A DNA stretch of 64,000 bases from Rhodobacteraceae bacterium CG17_big_fil_post_rev_8_21_14_2_50_63_15 (GTDB lineage Bacteria; Pseudomonadota; Alphaproteobacteria; Rhodobacterales; Rhodobacteraceae), in NCBI GenBank assembly GCA_002783205.1, contig PFEY01000094.1:962-64961 (forward strand), in the 5' to 3' direction. Positions 1-10,240 of the stretch are shown piece after piece (position 1 is the first letter of the stretch; each line of letters starts with the position of its first letter). The notes below the pieces were generated by a model that saw nothing but the letters and a program-made list of their open reading frames with translations, was not told the DNA's origin and searched no databases. A program made the position numbers and the translations under genes.

Positions 1-36
1 GCTGGGCTCCTTGAATGAAAACCTTGAAGGGGAGAC

Positions 37-59
37 CCGGAGTCTTGAAAAGACTCCGG
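37..59. terminator. Perfect 10-bp hairpin (ccggagtctt-gaa-aagactccgg) just 3' of serC; terminator or intercistronic stem-loop
   Basis: Perfect inverted repeat read from sequence; no clear T-tract on the serC strand. Confidence 0.45.
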
Positions 60-85
60 ATCGATTTCTTTCCAAAAAATCGGGA

Positions 86-1240
86 TCAGGCCGCGACGGT
101 CTGTGCGGCGATCTCGGTCTCGAACGCCCATTGGATCCACGGCATGAGAGCGGCCACATCGGCGGTTTCCACCGTGCCACCGCACCAGATCCGCAGGCCC
201 GGCGGTGCGTCGCGATAGGCGCCGATGTCATAGGCGACACCGGCTGTTTCGAGCCGCTTGGCGACGGATTTGGCAAAGGCTGCGCCATCGGTGATCCGCG
301 CATCCTCAAAGGTCAAACACACCGAAGTATTCGACCGGATCGCCGGATCAGCCGCCAGAAAGGCGAGCCAATCGTTTTGCGCCACGAATTCCTCGACCGC
401 CACCAGATTGGCATCGGCGCGGGCCCGCAGACCCGGCAGACCACCAATGTCTGCCGCCCAGTCGAGTGCGACGAGGTAATCCTCGACTGCGAGCATCGAC
501 GGCGTGTTGATCGTCTCGCCCGTGAAAATGCCCTCGATCAGCTTGCCGCCCTTGGTCAGGCGGAAAATCTTTGGCATCGGCCAGGGCGGCGTATGGCTTT
601 CAAGCCGTTCTACCGCGCGGGGGCTGAGGATCAGCATGCCATGCGCCGCCTCGCCGCCCAGCACCTTTTGCCAGGAGAAGGTCGTCACATCGAGCTTGTC
701 CCAGGGCAGATCCTGCGCAAAGGCGGCAGAGGTGGCATCGCAGATCGTGAGACCCTGACGATCGGCCTTGATCCAGTCGCCGTTGGGGACGCGCACGCCT
801 GAGGTCGTGCCGTTCCAGGTAAAGACCACATCCTTGTCGGTATCGACGCCAGACAGATCGACGATCTGGCCATAATCGGCGGTCTTGACCACGGCATCGA
901 GCTTGAGTTGCTTGACCGCATCCGTAACCCAGCCTGCACCAAAGCTCTCCCAGGCGAGCATCTCGACCGGGCGGTCCCCCAGCAGAGACCACATCGCCAT
1001 TTCCACAGCGCCGGTGTCGGAGGCGGGCACGATGCCGATCCGGTAATCGACCGGAACGCCGAGGATGGCGCGGGTCTTGTCGATCGCAGCCTTGAGCCGG
1101 GCCTTGCCGACAGCGGCGCGGTGGCTGCGACCCAAGGGGGCGTCAGACAGCATGTCGAGCGTGAATGTGGGGATCTTGGCGCAGGGGCCAGAGGAAAAAC
1201 GCGGATTTCCCGGCCGCGTTGCCGGTGCTTCAATAGCCAT
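86..1240 (-). CDS. serC: Phosphoserine aminotransferase
   Basis: 384 aa; alphaproteobacterial SerC-like N-terminus ([16 protein letters not shown]) and PLP-site region ([28 protein letters not shown]); divergent from serB. Confidence 0.93.
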   Translation of the reverse strand: MAIEAPATRPGNPRFSSGPCAKIPTFTLDMLSDAPLGRSHRAAVGKARLKAAIDKTRAILGVPVDYRIGIVPASDTGAVEMAMWSLLGDRPVEMLAWESFGAGWVTDAVKQLKLDAVVKTADYGQIVDLSGVDTDKDVVFTWNGTTSGVRVPNGDWIKADRQGLTICDATSAAFAQDLPWDKLDVTTFSWQKVLGGEAAHGMLILSPRAVERLESHTPPWPMPKIFRLTKGGKLIEGIFTGETINTPSMLAVEDYLVALDWAADIGGLPGLRARADANLVAVEEFVAQNDWLAFLAADPAIRSNTSVCLTFEDARITDGAAFAKSVAKRLETAGVAYDIGAYRDAPPGLRIWCGGTVETADVAALMPWIQWAFETEIAAQTVAA

Positions 1241-1345
1241 ATAGCTACCCTTTCAGATAAGCGCCCCTCGTTGGGGAGGGGTGTCCCACGGACGGGATTA
1301 CGGCCAAGCGGGGTCTTTCGCAAGTGCAGAAATGACGCTAAACCG
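1241..1345 (-). ncRNA. Candidate serC leader RNA motif (alphaproteobacterial serC 5' UTR)
   Basis: 5' UTR of serC on - strand reads ...cgaaagaccccgcttggccgtaatcccgtccgtgggacacccctccccaacgaggggcgctt..., with stems tccc/ggga (1284-1287/1294-1297) and cccctc/gagggg (1264-1269/1276-1281). Confidence 0.5.
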
Positions 1346-1398
1346 CCGTTTGAGACAGAAATTGCGACACCGCGCGCCTACGATCGGAAACACGGCCC

Positions 1399-2274
1399 AT
1401 GTTCACAGTCAGTCTGATCGCCCCCCCCGGTGCTCTGGAGCCAGCTTTGGTTGACTCCTGGCGCAATGCATGGGGGGGCGGCGATGCGGTCTGGCTCGCC
1501 CCGGACGAGGCGGCGGAATTCCCGCTGCCGGAGGTGCCGGGCAATCGCTGGGAGGTCTGGGCACAGGCGCAGGCCCGCGGTGTCGATCTGGTGGTCCAGC
1601 CCACAGAGGGGCGGCGCAAGAAGATGCTGCTTGCGGATATGGACAGCACCATGATCGAACAGGAATGTATCGACGAACTGGCGGAGGTTGCGGGCGTGGG
1701 CGCGCATGTGCGCGCCATCACCGCGCGGGCGATGAATGGGGAGCTGGATTTCGAGGCCGCACTTCTGGAACGGGTAGCGCTGCTCGGCGGTCTGTCCGAA
1801 CGCGTGATCGCCGAGGTTCTGTCATGCCGGATCAGCTATATGCGGGGGGGTGCGGAACTGGTGGCGACGATGCGGGCCAACGGCGCCTATTGCGCGCTGG
1901 TGTCGGGGGGATTCACCGCCTTTACCCGGCCCGTCGCGGCCCGGCTGGGCTTTGACGAGAACCGGGCCAACACGCTTCTGACCGAGGATGGCCGATTGCT
2001 GGGGGATGTTGCGCGGCCCATTCTGGGGCGTGAGGCCAAGGTGCAGGCGCTGGCAGAGATCAGCGCACGGCTGGGGATCTCCGAGGCCGAAGTGATCGCC
2101 GTGGGCGACGGGGCCAATGATTTGGGAATGTTGGCGCGTGCGGGTTCCGGCGTGGCTCTGCACGCCAAGCCATCTGTCGCGGCACAATGCGATCTCCGCA
2201 TCAACCACGGCGATCTGACCGCGTTGCTTTATGTGCAGGGCTATGCGCGGGATGCATTTGCTGCGCCAGCCTGA
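1399..2274 (+). CDS. serB: Phosphoserine phosphatase
   Basis: HAD motif LLADMDSTMIEQECIDELA and VGDGANDLGML. Confidence 0.95.
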   Translation: MFTVSLIAPPGALEPALVDSWRNAWGGGDAVWLAPDEAAEFPLPEVPGNRWEVWAQAQARGVDLVVQPTEGRRKKMLLADMDSTMIEQECIDELAEVAGVGAHVRAITARAMNGELDFEAALLERVALLGGLSERVIAEVLSCRISYMRGGAELVATMRANGAYCALVSGGFTAFTRPVAARLGFDENRANTLLTEDGRLLGDVARPILGREAKVQALAEISARLGISEAEVIAVGDGANDLGMLARAGSGVALHAKPSVAAQCDLRINHGDLTALLYVQGYARDAFAAPA

Positions 2275-2290
2275 GGCCTGATAGCGGGAG

Positions 2291-2318
2291 TCCGGGGCGA
2301 GCGCGCGCCTGCCCCGGA
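2291..2318. terminator. Bidirectional hairpin between convergent serB and EF-hand gene
   Basis: Perfect 8-bp stem tccggggc / gccccgga with 12-nt loop. Confidence 0.5.
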
Positions 2319-2325
2319 TGATGCC

Positions 2326-2577
2326 CTATCCGTCGCTGGAGGGCAGCGTGCCCGCCTCTTGCGCGGAGGCCAGTTCCTCGGCGGTCAGAGCGCCATCAGC
2401 GTTGGTATCGGCGGCCATGAAGGCATCGCCCGGCGTCTCGGGCATGGCGGCCTGAAACTCTGACATCGTGATATAGCCATCGCCATTTACATCCATGCTG
2501 GCGAACTCCGCCGCCTGCGCCGTGACCGGCAGGGTGAGGACGATGGCAAGGCCAACTACCGTGACTCTCTTGGTCAT
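2326..2577 (-). CDS. Secreted EF-hand domain protein
   Basis: Start reassigned to MTKRVTVVGLAIVL (signal peptide); two EF-hand loops DVNGDGYITMSEF and DTNADGALTAEEL. Confidence 0.8.
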   Translation of the reverse strand: MTKRVTVVGLAIVLTLPVTAQAAEFASMDVNGDGYITMSEFQAAMPETPGDAFMAADTNADGALTAEELASAQEAGTLPSSDG

Positions 2578-2859
2578 GTGGGATTTCCTTTCGTTTGTTT
2601 CCGGGACGGAGATACGCCGCCGTGATCTCAGGCTGTGCAATGCGCAGGGAAATGTCCCAACCCTTGCACGATACCTGCCCAATGGCGCGAAAACCGGCCA
2701 GATTGGGGGCAGCGTCTGCGCGGACCTACGCCGCCTGAAACTTGCGGGCGGGTGATCGCGCATCACCAAGGCAGCTTTGGGCGACGCATCGCCGGAGAAG
2801 ATGGCCTGTCGCAATCGGCATAATCACGCCGAGGCACAGGTTGCGCCCGGTGAGTCGGG

Positions 2860-3855
2860 TCAGGCGAGCGGTGCCGCCGGTTTGATCATCCCGGTTTCGA
2901 TCCCGCGCCAATTGACGATTGGTGCATTGCGAAACCTGCGCGCTGAGGGGTGTTCGGGATCGAGCACGCCCAAGCGCACGAGGATCGAGGCGATCGCGCA
3001 TTCCGCGCCGCGCGTGCCGCCGTCGATGATCTTGAGCGCCACGCCCAGTTTGCGGCGCGGCAGGATAGCGATGAAGAACGCCTCGGCTCCGGTCTTGAGC
3101 GCCACCGGCTCGGTGCAGGCGCGCATAAGCTCGGTGCAGGCACGGCCCTCGCCGGCGACCAGATCGGGATGTGCCACCATCGCCTGCCAGAGCCGCACCG
3201 CCGCGCGCTCAGAAGCGTTGCCGGTCTCCGAGGCTCCGGCAAACCAGGCCATGGCGCGGGCCATGCCGTGCAAGGTGCAGGCCGGATTGGGCGCAGAGCA
3301 GCCATCAATGCCGAAGAAGGGCGATGTTTCCCGCGTCACCGTATCAAAGGCCTCAAGCACCGCCTTCTGCACCGGGTGGTCTGGTGCGATATAGTCCGGC
3401 CCACCCTTGAGATGGCGGTTGAGGGTCAGGAAGCCGGAGTGTTTGCCGGAACAGTTATTGTGCATCTGGCACGGGGCCGTGTCGGAGCAGATCAGGGCCT
3501 TGTTGGCCTCCTTGTCCTGCGGGTAATGCGCGCCGCAGCGAAAGTCGTCATCCTCAAGACCAAGCGCGGCAAGCCAGGCCTGCACCCGGTCGGTGTGGAT
3601 CTTCGCCCCGTTATGCGACGCGCAGGCGAGCGCGAGATGCTCGGATGTCAGGCCATGAGCCTCCGCCGCGCCGCTTGTCACCAGCGGCAGCGCCTGAATC
3701 ATCTTGGACGACGAACGCGGCAGGATGATCTCGGACGGATTGCCCCAGGCCTCGACGATCCCGCCGCCTGCGTCACAGATCACGGCATGGCCCAGATGCA
3801 CGCTTTCGGGTTTCGGGCCACGCCAGATTTCAGTCAGGGGAACGGGTAATGTCAT
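2860..3855 (-). CDS. Asparaginase (L-asparaginase II family)
   Basis: MTLPVPLTEIWRGPKPESVHLGHAV, CSGKHSGFL, GIDGCSAPNPACTL motifs; start moved from 3921 to 3855. Confidence 0.85.
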   Translation of the reverse strand: MTLPVPLTEIWRGPKPESVHLGHAVICDAGGGIVEAWGNPSEIILPRSSSKMIQALPLVTSGAAEAHGLTSEHLALACASHNGAKIHTDRVQAWLAALGLEDDDFRCGAHYPQDKEANKALICSDTAPCQMHNNCSGKHSGFLTLNRHLKGGPDYIAPDHPVQKAVLEAFDTVTRETSPFFGIDGCSAPNPACTLHGMARAMAWFAGASETGNASERAAVRLWQAMVAHPDLVAGEGRACTELMRACTEPVALKTGAEAFFIAILPRRKLGVALKIIDGGTRGAECAIASILVRLGVLDPEHPSARRFRNAPIVNWRGIETGMIKPAAPLA

Positions 3856-4045
3856 GGTCTTTCTCCGGTAGATCGGTTTGGCAGGCAGGGCGTGCGAAAA
3901 TCCGCCAATTGCGTCTTTCACTTCTCGCCTGTTTCAGGCTAATGTTGCAATGTCGAGACGGGACTGGCCGCACAATAAAAAATTCCGCGAAGGGATGCAG
4001 GCGGCCCACGAAATTGAGGCTCAGGACAGCTTGGAGGCTGGACAT

Positions 4046-4573
4046 ATGATATCACGATTTGGGGGCGTACTCGCCCTGGCTGTGACCTTGGTCACGTCAA
4101 CGGGAGTGGCTGCACAGCAAACCAGCACCAATCAGGTGGCCACCAGCACGGCATGGAGCGTGTTCGAGGACAAGGATCCGCGCGAATGCTGGGCGGTGTC
4201 GGCCCCTACTGAAACCGTCAATACCAAGGATGGGCGCGTGGTGGCGGTGAAACGTGGCGACATTCTGTTGATGACCTTTTTCCGCCCCGGAGCAGGAGTT
4301 CAGGGGCAGATCACCTTTACCGGCGGATACCCGTTTGCTGGCGGCTCGACCGTCGGCCTCGATGTCGGCGGCACCCGGTTCGAGCTGTTTACAGAAGGCG
4401 AATGGGCCTGGCCCGCGAGCACGGAGGATGATGCAAAGATCCTTGCTGCGATGAAACGCGGCACCGATGCGGTGCTGACCGCGCGCTCGGGTCGGGGCAC
4501 GCAAACCAAGGACACGTTTTCCCTGCTGGGTTACACGGCTGCGGTGGACGAGGCTCAAAAACGCTGCAAGTAG
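4046..4573 (+). CDS. Invasion-associated locus B (IalB)-like secreted protein
   Basis: Signal peptide MISRFGGVLALAVTLV; IalB-like W/C pattern (TAWSVFEDKDPRECWAVSAP); start moved to 4046. Confidence 0.65.
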   Translation: MISRFGGVLALAVTLVTSTGVAAQQTSTNQVATSTAWSVFEDKDPRECWAVSAPTETVNTKDGRVVAVKRGDILLMTFFRPGAGVQGQITFTGGYPFAGGSTVGLDVGGTRFELFTEGEWAWPASTEDDAKILAAMKRGTDAVLTARSGRGTQTKDTFSLLGYTAAVDEAQKRCK

Positions 4574-4595
4574 GGCGCAGGTGGTAACGCTTGAC

Positions 4596-4629
4596 AGGCG
4601 GCAGGCCCGACGCGGCGCTGCCGCCTTTT
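4596..4629 (+). terminator. Rho-independent-like terminator of the IalB-like gene
   Basis: aggcggca (4596-4603) / tgccgcct (4619-4626) perfect stem followed by TTT. Confidence 0.65.
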
Positions 4630-4636
4630 CATGACA

Positions 4637-6253
4637 TCAGCGCAGAACCTTGTTTTCAGGCCAGGTCAGGCGGGTTTGCAACGCGATGGCACGACTCTGA
4701 CCGGCAGGCAGGTCGAACACCCATGCCAGAATGCCGCGTTGGCCGTCGACATCCTCCTCGCTTGCGGACGGCGTGGCCTGCCATGTGATCTTCAGATCCT
4801 GCTGTTCCGAGACCGGCACGCGGTCCAGCACCCGGAGTGGCCAGGCCTGATCGGTCAGGTTCTCGATCTTGATTTCGAGATTTTCGGTCATCTCGTTGGA
4901 CTTGGTGATCAGTCCCCGATCGCCCTCGTTGCGACTGGTCACGAGCCGCGTGAGGCGCAACCCGTCAATCGGCCCGAAAGAGAGATCAGCCTCGGCGCCA
5001 GCCGCGATCAGGTTCATCCAGCGTTGCCCGACATAGCGGCCATCAAGGTAAAAGCGCGCCTCGGCCGTGGGAAGCAGAATCTCGCCGGTGTCATTGGTGA
5101 CATGTGCCATCAGAAAGGCCGTCTGATCCAGCATCGGAACGGCCTGAGCGACAATCCCGGCGGTGATCTCGATTGGCCCCAACATCAGCCGGACCCGATC
5201 TGCGCCGCTTGCCACGCTGACCGGCGCAGGCGTGTGGTATGTAACCGACAGCCCGTCAAAACTGGCGGTTGCCACGTCGGCCTCGGCCGCCTCGACAGCC
5301 GGAGCGGCCATTGACATCATCCCGCTTTCCGCCTTGCGCGCGAGCGGCGAGATCGCATCGGGATCCTCGATGCGCGGCATCCATGGCCAGATCTGGCCGG
5401 GCTCGGTCTGTTCCGACGGCCGCAGGGTCGAGAGCGTGAGCGCCACATCCTGCCAGTTCTCGCCGGTGCTCTGCTGCACGAAGGCCCCCCGCTCGATCCT
5501 GAGCGCACCGCTACCGCGCGCAAGATGCAGGTCATAGAGCGGCTGCCATCCGGCATCCGGGATGGTATAGGTCACGCTGAGCGTGCCGGTCGTCGCGGCA
5601 TCGCTGGTGATCGCCACGGCCAACATGGCGCGCGCCTGGTCCTCGGGCACGAGCGCCGCGAGCGTCTGCAAAGCTCGCGCAAGTGCCTCGGTCTGGTCCT
5701 TGAGGGCGCGTTCGGCGGCCTCCGCGCGGCGGTTGGCCTCGGCCTCGGCCCGCCGGGCGTCCAGCGTTTCCGCCCCGATCATCCCCGAAAGGTCGCGCAA
5801 GCGATCGACCTCCAGCGCCGCCGCGCCGTCCCGCTGCCCGATCTGTCCGAGAAAGGCGATGCGGGCGCGCGCCGCCTCTGCCTCAAGACGGATATCCTCG
5901 ATCCCGGCTCGCGCCTCGCGCAGGGCCTGTTCCAGCCGCTCGACCTCGGCGCGGGCAGAAATCAGCGCCGGGCTGTCGGCTGCCTCACGCGGCGGCACAT
6001 AATCGCTACGGGTGGTGACGCCGCCGATCCGCGCCCCGCTGAGCGTCACGCGGACCGAGGCGAGCGGTGTGCCCTGCGGCAGATCGGCGAGGATCAGGTC
6101 ATGTTGACCGGCGGGGGCGCTAAAGGCCAGATCGCGGGTCACGGTGGCCCCTTGCGGGTAGAGCGTGACCGCGCTCACGCGGCTGGTGAGAGGAATGTCC
6201 GCAGCCCAAAGCGGAAGCGGGGCAAGGGCAAGGATGAGGGTCAGGGCACGCAT
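4637..6253 (-). CDS. DUF4139 domain-containing protein (mucoidy inhibitor A family)
   Basis: Signal peptide MRALTLILALAPLPLWA; VTLYPQGATVTRDL N-terminus; GWQPLYDLHL and QQDLKITWQATPSASEEDVDGQRGILAW C-terminal region. Confidence 0.8.
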   Translation of the reverse strand: MRALTLILALAPLPLWAADIPLTSRVSAVTLYPQGATVTRDLAFSAPAGQHDLILADLPQGTPLASVRVTLSGARIGGVTTRSDYVPPREAADSPALISARAEVERLEQALREARAGIEDIRLEAEAARARIAFLGQIGQRDGAAALEVDRLRDLSGMIGAETLDARRAEAEANRRAEAAERALKDQTEALARALQTLAALVPEDQARAMLAVAITSDAATTGTLSVTYTIPDAGWQPLYDLHLARGSGALRIERGAFVQQSTGENWQDVALTLSTLRPSEQTEPGQIWPWMPRIEDPDAISPLARKAESGMMSMAAPAVEAAEADVATASFDGLSVTYHTPAPVSVASGADRVRLMLGPIEITAGIVAQAVPMLDQTAFLMAHVTNDTGEILLPTAEARFYLDGRYVGQRWMNLIAAGAEADLSFGPIDGLRLTRLVTSRNEGDRGLITKSNEMTENLEIKIENLTDQAWPLRVLDRVPVSEQQDLKITWQATPSASEEDVDGQRGILAWVFDLPAGQSRAIALQTRLTWPENKVLR

Positions 6254-6303
6254 CGGGCTCTCCATGTGGCAATCATCGCTGTGAAAGTGGGCAGGACAGG
6301 GCA

Positions 6304-6336
6304 CAAAAAACAAGGGGCGCCGTGACGCACCCCTTG
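6304..6336 (-). terminator. Rho-independent terminator downstream of asd gene neighbourhood
   Basis: caagggg (6311-6317) / ccccttg (6330-6336) stem; on - strand followed by TTTTTT (6305-6310). Confidence 0.75.
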
Positions 6337-6360
6337 CAAAGCCCTGATCACAGGCGACAT

Positions 6361-7392
6361 TCAGCCTTTCTTTAGCACCCTTTTTCCGAGTGTTTCGGCG
6401 ATCTGCACCGCATTCAGTGCGGCCCCCTTGCGCAGATTGTCGGAGACGCACCAGAGGTTGATTCCGTTGTCGATTGTCGGATCCTGACGGATCCGGCTGA
6501 CGAAGGTGGCATAATCACCGACACACTCGATCGGCGTGACGTAGCCGCCATCCTCGCGCTTGTCGATCACCATGATGCCGGGCGCCTCACGCAGGATGTC
6601 GCGCGCCTCGGCTTCATCCAGATGATCCTCGAACTCGATGTTGATCGCCTCGGAATGGCCGACAAAGACCGGCACGCGCACGCAGGTGGCCGTGACCTTG
6701 ATCTTGGGATCAAGGATCTTCTTGGTCTCTGCGACCATCTTCCATTCTTCCTTGGTCTGGCCGTCCTCGAGAAACACGTCGATATGCGGGATCACGTTGA
6801 AGGCGATCTGCTTGGTGAATTTCTTGGGCGGCTTGTTGTCGGTCGGATTGTAGACCGCCTTGGTCTGATCCCAAAGCTCATCCATGCCTTCCTTGCCGGC
6901 GCCCGAAACCGACTGATAGGTCGCCACGACAACGCGCTTGATGCGGGCGCGATCATGCAGCGGCTTGAGCGCGACGACCATCTGCGCGGTCGAGCAGTTG
7001 GGATTGGCGATGATGTTCTTCTTGGCATAGCCTTCGACGGCTTGCGGGTTCACCTCTGGAACCACCAGCGGCACGTCGGGGTCATAGCGATAGAGTGACG
7101 AATTGTCGATCACGATACAGCCCGCCTTGGCCGCCCTGGGCGCATAGATCTTGGTCGCGTCCGATCCGATGGCAAAGAGCGCGATGTCCCAGCCGGTGAA
7201 ATCGAAACCGTCGAGATCGCGGGTCTTGAGGGTGCGATCGCCAAAGCTGACTTCGGTGCCGAGAGAGCGGCGGCTGGCCAGAGCCACGATCTCATCCACC
7301 GGAAACTCGCGTTCAGCGAGGATATTCAGCATTTCGCGGCCCACGTTGCCCGTGGCACCGACAACGGCGATTTTGTAACCCATCAACTTCAT
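6361..7392 (-). CDS. asd: Aspartate-semialdehyde dehydrogenase
   Basis: MGYKIAVVGATGNVGREML; NPNCSTAQMVVALKPL; YQSVSGAGKEGMDEL. Confidence 0.97.
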   Translation of the reverse strand: MKLMGYKIAVVGATGNVGREMLNILAEREFPVDEIVALASRRSLGTEVSFGDRTLKTRDLDGFDFTGWDIALFAIGSDATKIYAPRAAKAGCIVIDNSSLYRYDPDVPLVVPEVNPQAVEGYAKKNIIANPNCSTAQMVVALKPLHDRARIKRVVVATYQSVSGAGKEGMDELWDQTKAVYNPTDNKPPKKFTKQIAFNVIPHIDVFLEDGQTKEEWKMVAETKKILDPKIKVTATCVRVPVFVGHSEAINIEFEDHLDEAEARDILREAPGIMVIDKREDGGYVTPIECVGDYATFVSRIRQDPTIDNGINLWCVSDNLRKGAALNAVQIAETLGKRVLKKG

Positions 7393-7455
7393 GCCTCCAT
7401 TGCAGGATTTGCGAGGCGCGTCATACAGGGATTGCCGCCCCTGCGAAAGGGGGGG

Positions 7456-8628
7456 TCAGTTCATGCTGTCGCGACTGAAGAGATAGATCACAAGGCCGAA
7501 GAGCAGGGCAAAGCCGAAGAGTGCAAAGAGCGCGACATATCCCGCAAGCGCGGTTTGCGCGGCGGCAGAGGCAAAGAGCGGCCCGGAGACAAACTGCGCC
7601 ACCCCCACCCCGCCGATGCCAAAGAGATTGAGCAGCGTCACTCCCCGCCCCGCGAGATGGGCGGGAATGAAACTTCGGCCATGCGCGACGATGACCGGGA
7701 AGGAGGCGCCGAAAAAGCCGATGACGGCGAGCAGGGTGATGGAGAGCGCGAGGCTCTTGTCGGGCAGGGCCATGAGCGCAAGAGCGGCCGTCGCGCACAT
7801 GGCATTGCCGATAAAGATCACCCATTTCCGGCTGTTGCAAAGGCGATCGAGCGGACCGTAAACCAACGTGCCGGCAATCATCGCAAGTCCCATCACGAGC
7901 GTCGCCTGCCCGACCTGACCGGTATCAAGCGCGAAGATGTCGCGCAGATAGGGCCCGGCCCAGAGGCCGCGCAGCGCCGCTGCGGGCGCATAGGCCACGA
8001 ACATCAAGGGCAGGATTGCCCAGAGCTTGGGCATTCTCAGGAGATCGAATACCGAGCCGCGCGACGCGCCAGTCACCGCCTCGGGATCCCGCACCAGCAG
8101 GTGGATACCAAGCGCCACAACCGCTGAAAGGCCTGCCAGCCCCCAGAGTGCCGCGCGCCAGCCCATCGTTTCGGCGGCCAAGGCCATCGGGTAGGAGGCG
8201 ACAAGATTGCCAACCGAGCCGACCCCCAACATCAGTGCCGCCAATGTGGCAAACTGCGCCGGCGGAAACTGCCGCGCGAAAATGTAGTAGGAGGCCATCA
8301 GCACCGGCGAACACCCCACCCCGATCAGCGCCATGGCGAGGCTGATCTGCAAGGGCGTAGTCGCCATCGCAAAAAGCGCCGCCCCGCCGCCACCGCCGAC
8401 CAAGAGCAGGGCCGCCGTGGTGCGGCGCGGCCCAACCCGGTCAAGCGCCCATCCTACCGGCAACTGCATCGCCGCAAAAACCAGGAACCAGAGCCCGGAC
8501 GCAAAGGCCAGATCATCTGGCGTCGTGCCGATGTCGCGCGCCAGAACGCCGCTCAACACCGCCAGAAAGGCACGAAAGAACTGGCTCAGCACATAAGCGA
8601 GGCACAAGAGGGCTAGACCGACGCGCAT
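7456..8628 (-). CDS. MFS transporter
   Basis: 12-TM-like hydrophobic pattern; MFS motif region LPVGWALDRVGPRRT. Confidence 0.85.
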   Translation of the reverse strand: MRVGLALLCLAYVLSQFFRAFLAVLSGVLARDIGTTPDDLAFASGLWFLVFAAMQLPVGWALDRVGPRRTTAALLLVGGGGGAALFAMATTPLQISLAMALIGVGCSPVLMASYYIFARQFPPAQFATLAALMLGVGSVGNLVASYPMALAAETMGWRAALWGLAGLSAVVALGIHLLVRDPEAVTGASRGSVFDLLRMPKLWAILPLMFVAYAPAAALRGLWAGPYLRDIFALDTGQVGQATLVMGLAMIAGTLVYGPLDRLCNSRKWVIFIGNAMCATAALALMALPDKSLALSITLLAVIGFFGASFPVIVAHGRSFIPAHLAGRGVTLLNLFGIGGVGVAQFVSGPLFASAAAQTALAGYVALFALFGFALLFGLVIYLFSRDSMN

Positions 8629-8651
8629 TCAGTTCTCCTTGCCCGACAAAG

Positions 8652-9581
8652 TCACGCCACACCACGCTTGATCAGGACATCGACATGCGCGGCCACGCTC
8701 GCCGCGAGGGCATCGAGATTGTAACCTCCTTCGAGACAGGACAGGATCCGCCCGCCACAGAGATCATCCGCCAGATCGCAGAGCCGTCCCGTGACCCAGG
8801 CAAAGTCCTCGGTGGTCAGCCTCAGATCGGCCAGCGGATCGTCGCGATGCGCGTCAAACCCGGCAGAAACGAGGATCAGGTCGGGTTTGAAGGCGCGGAC
8901 GCGGGGAAACACCTTGTCCTCATAGGCACGCCGGAACTCGACGCCACCAGAGCCGGGCGCCAGCGGAAGGTTGACGATCGTGTCATGCGGCCCGGTCTCG
9001 TCTGCGGCACCGGTGCCCGGCCAGAGCGGAAACTGATGCGACGAGACAAAGAGCGCGCGCGGTTCGTCCTCCAACAGATCTTGCGTGCCATTGCCGTGAT
9101 GCACGTCGAAATCCACCACGGCGATGCGGCCAATGCCATGATGAATCAGCGCGTGTTTTGCGGCCACTGCAACATTGCCAAAGAGGCAGAACCCCATGGT
9201 CGTCTCGCGCTCGGCGTGATGACCGGGCGGGCGCACGGCGACAAAGGCGTTGCGCACCTCGCCCGCAAGCACCAGATCAACGGCCCGCACCGCCCCGCCC
9301 ACCGCGCGATGTGCCGCAGCCAGCGTTCCCGGCGACATCCAGGTGTCGGCGTCCAGTTGCGCGAAACCAGTGGCCGGTGCGGCGGCACGAATTGACTCGA
9401 TCTGCCGCTTGGGATGAACGCGCAACAGATCATCCTCTGCCACCAGCGGCGCCGTCACGCGCATCAGGTCCTTCTCCGCAAGCGCTGCGAGAATGTACTC
9501 CAGCCGGGCGACCTGTTCGGGATGGCCGGGGGGTGTTTCGTGACCAAGGCACTCGGGGTGGGTGATCAGGGCTGTGGTCAT
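8652..9581 (-). CDS. Histone deacetylase family / acetylpolyamine amidohydrolase-like
   Basis: RPPGHHAERETTMGFCLFGNVAVAAKHA; VDFDVHHGNGTQ; LVSAGFDAHRDDPL. Confidence 0.92.
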   Translation of the reverse strand: MTTALITHPECLGHETPPGHPEQVARLEYILAALAEKDLMRVTAPLVAEDDLLRVHPKRQIESIRAAAPATGFAQLDADTWMSPGTLAAAHRAVGGAVRAVDLVLAGEVRNAFVAVRPPGHHAERETTMGFCLFGNVAVAAKHALIHHGIGRIAVVDFDVHHGNGTQDLLEDEPRALFVSSHQFPLWPGTGAADETGPHDTIVNLPLAPGSGGVEFRRAYEDKVFPRVRAFKPDLILVSAGFDAHRDDPLADLRLTTEDFAWVTGRLCDLADDLCGGRILSCLEGGYNLDALAASVAAHVDVLIKRGVA

Positions 9582-9874
9582 GGGCGTCCTCCGTCTGTGG
9601 CTCGAACAGAACTGGAAATTCGGGGCTTGTCCAGTGCCGCTCCGGTGCCTTGCGGACCGTGGCGTTCATCTGTTTCCGTGAAGACCGTGTAAATTTGCAG
9701 CACAATCTCGCGCGATCGGACCAGACCCTATCGCGCTTCATTGAAAAGTCACGTCTCTCTTGCTACGTTCAAGGCATGCCCGGCACCGGGGCTTGGCGGT
9801 GCACAGCCAAGGAGGACGATGTCCTGTCTTTCACGACCATTGCGGCTGGGGCCGCTGACCATGGGGCACTCTCG

Positions 9875-10240
9875 ATGATGCCCGTGATGACCGCAGACAG
9901 CGAAGCGCAGCTTGCGGCGATTCTCACCTCGCTTGACGACGACAAGGCCGAAGATGTCGTGCAGATTGATCTCCGCGGCAAGACCGCGATCGGAGATTAC
10001 ATGGTGATCTGCTCGGGTCGGTCCTCGCGTCAGGTAGCCGCGATCGCGGAAAATCTGGTGGACCGACTCAAGCAGGAGCACGGCGTTCAGGCCCGGACCG
10101 AGGGCAAGGAGACCGGCGATTGGGTGCTGATCGACACCGGCGATGTGATCGTCCATGTCTTTCGTCCCGAGGTGCGCGAGTTCTATCAGCTTGAGAAGAT
10201 GTGGCTGCCCACCGGAAAGTCAGCGGCGTCTCAAGCCTGA
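9875..10240 (+). CDS. rsfS: Ribosome silencing factor RsfS
   Basis: DIA family: DKAEDVVQIDLRGKTAIGDYMVICSGRSSRQV; DWVLIDTGDVIVHVF; start uncertain within ORF 9650..10240. Confidence 0.92.
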   Translation: MMPVMTADSEAQLAAILTSLDDDKAEDVVQIDLRGKTAIGDYMVICSGRSSRQVAAIAENLVDRLKQEHGVQARTEGKETGDWVLIDTGDVIVHVFRPEVREFYQLEKMWLPTGKSAASQA

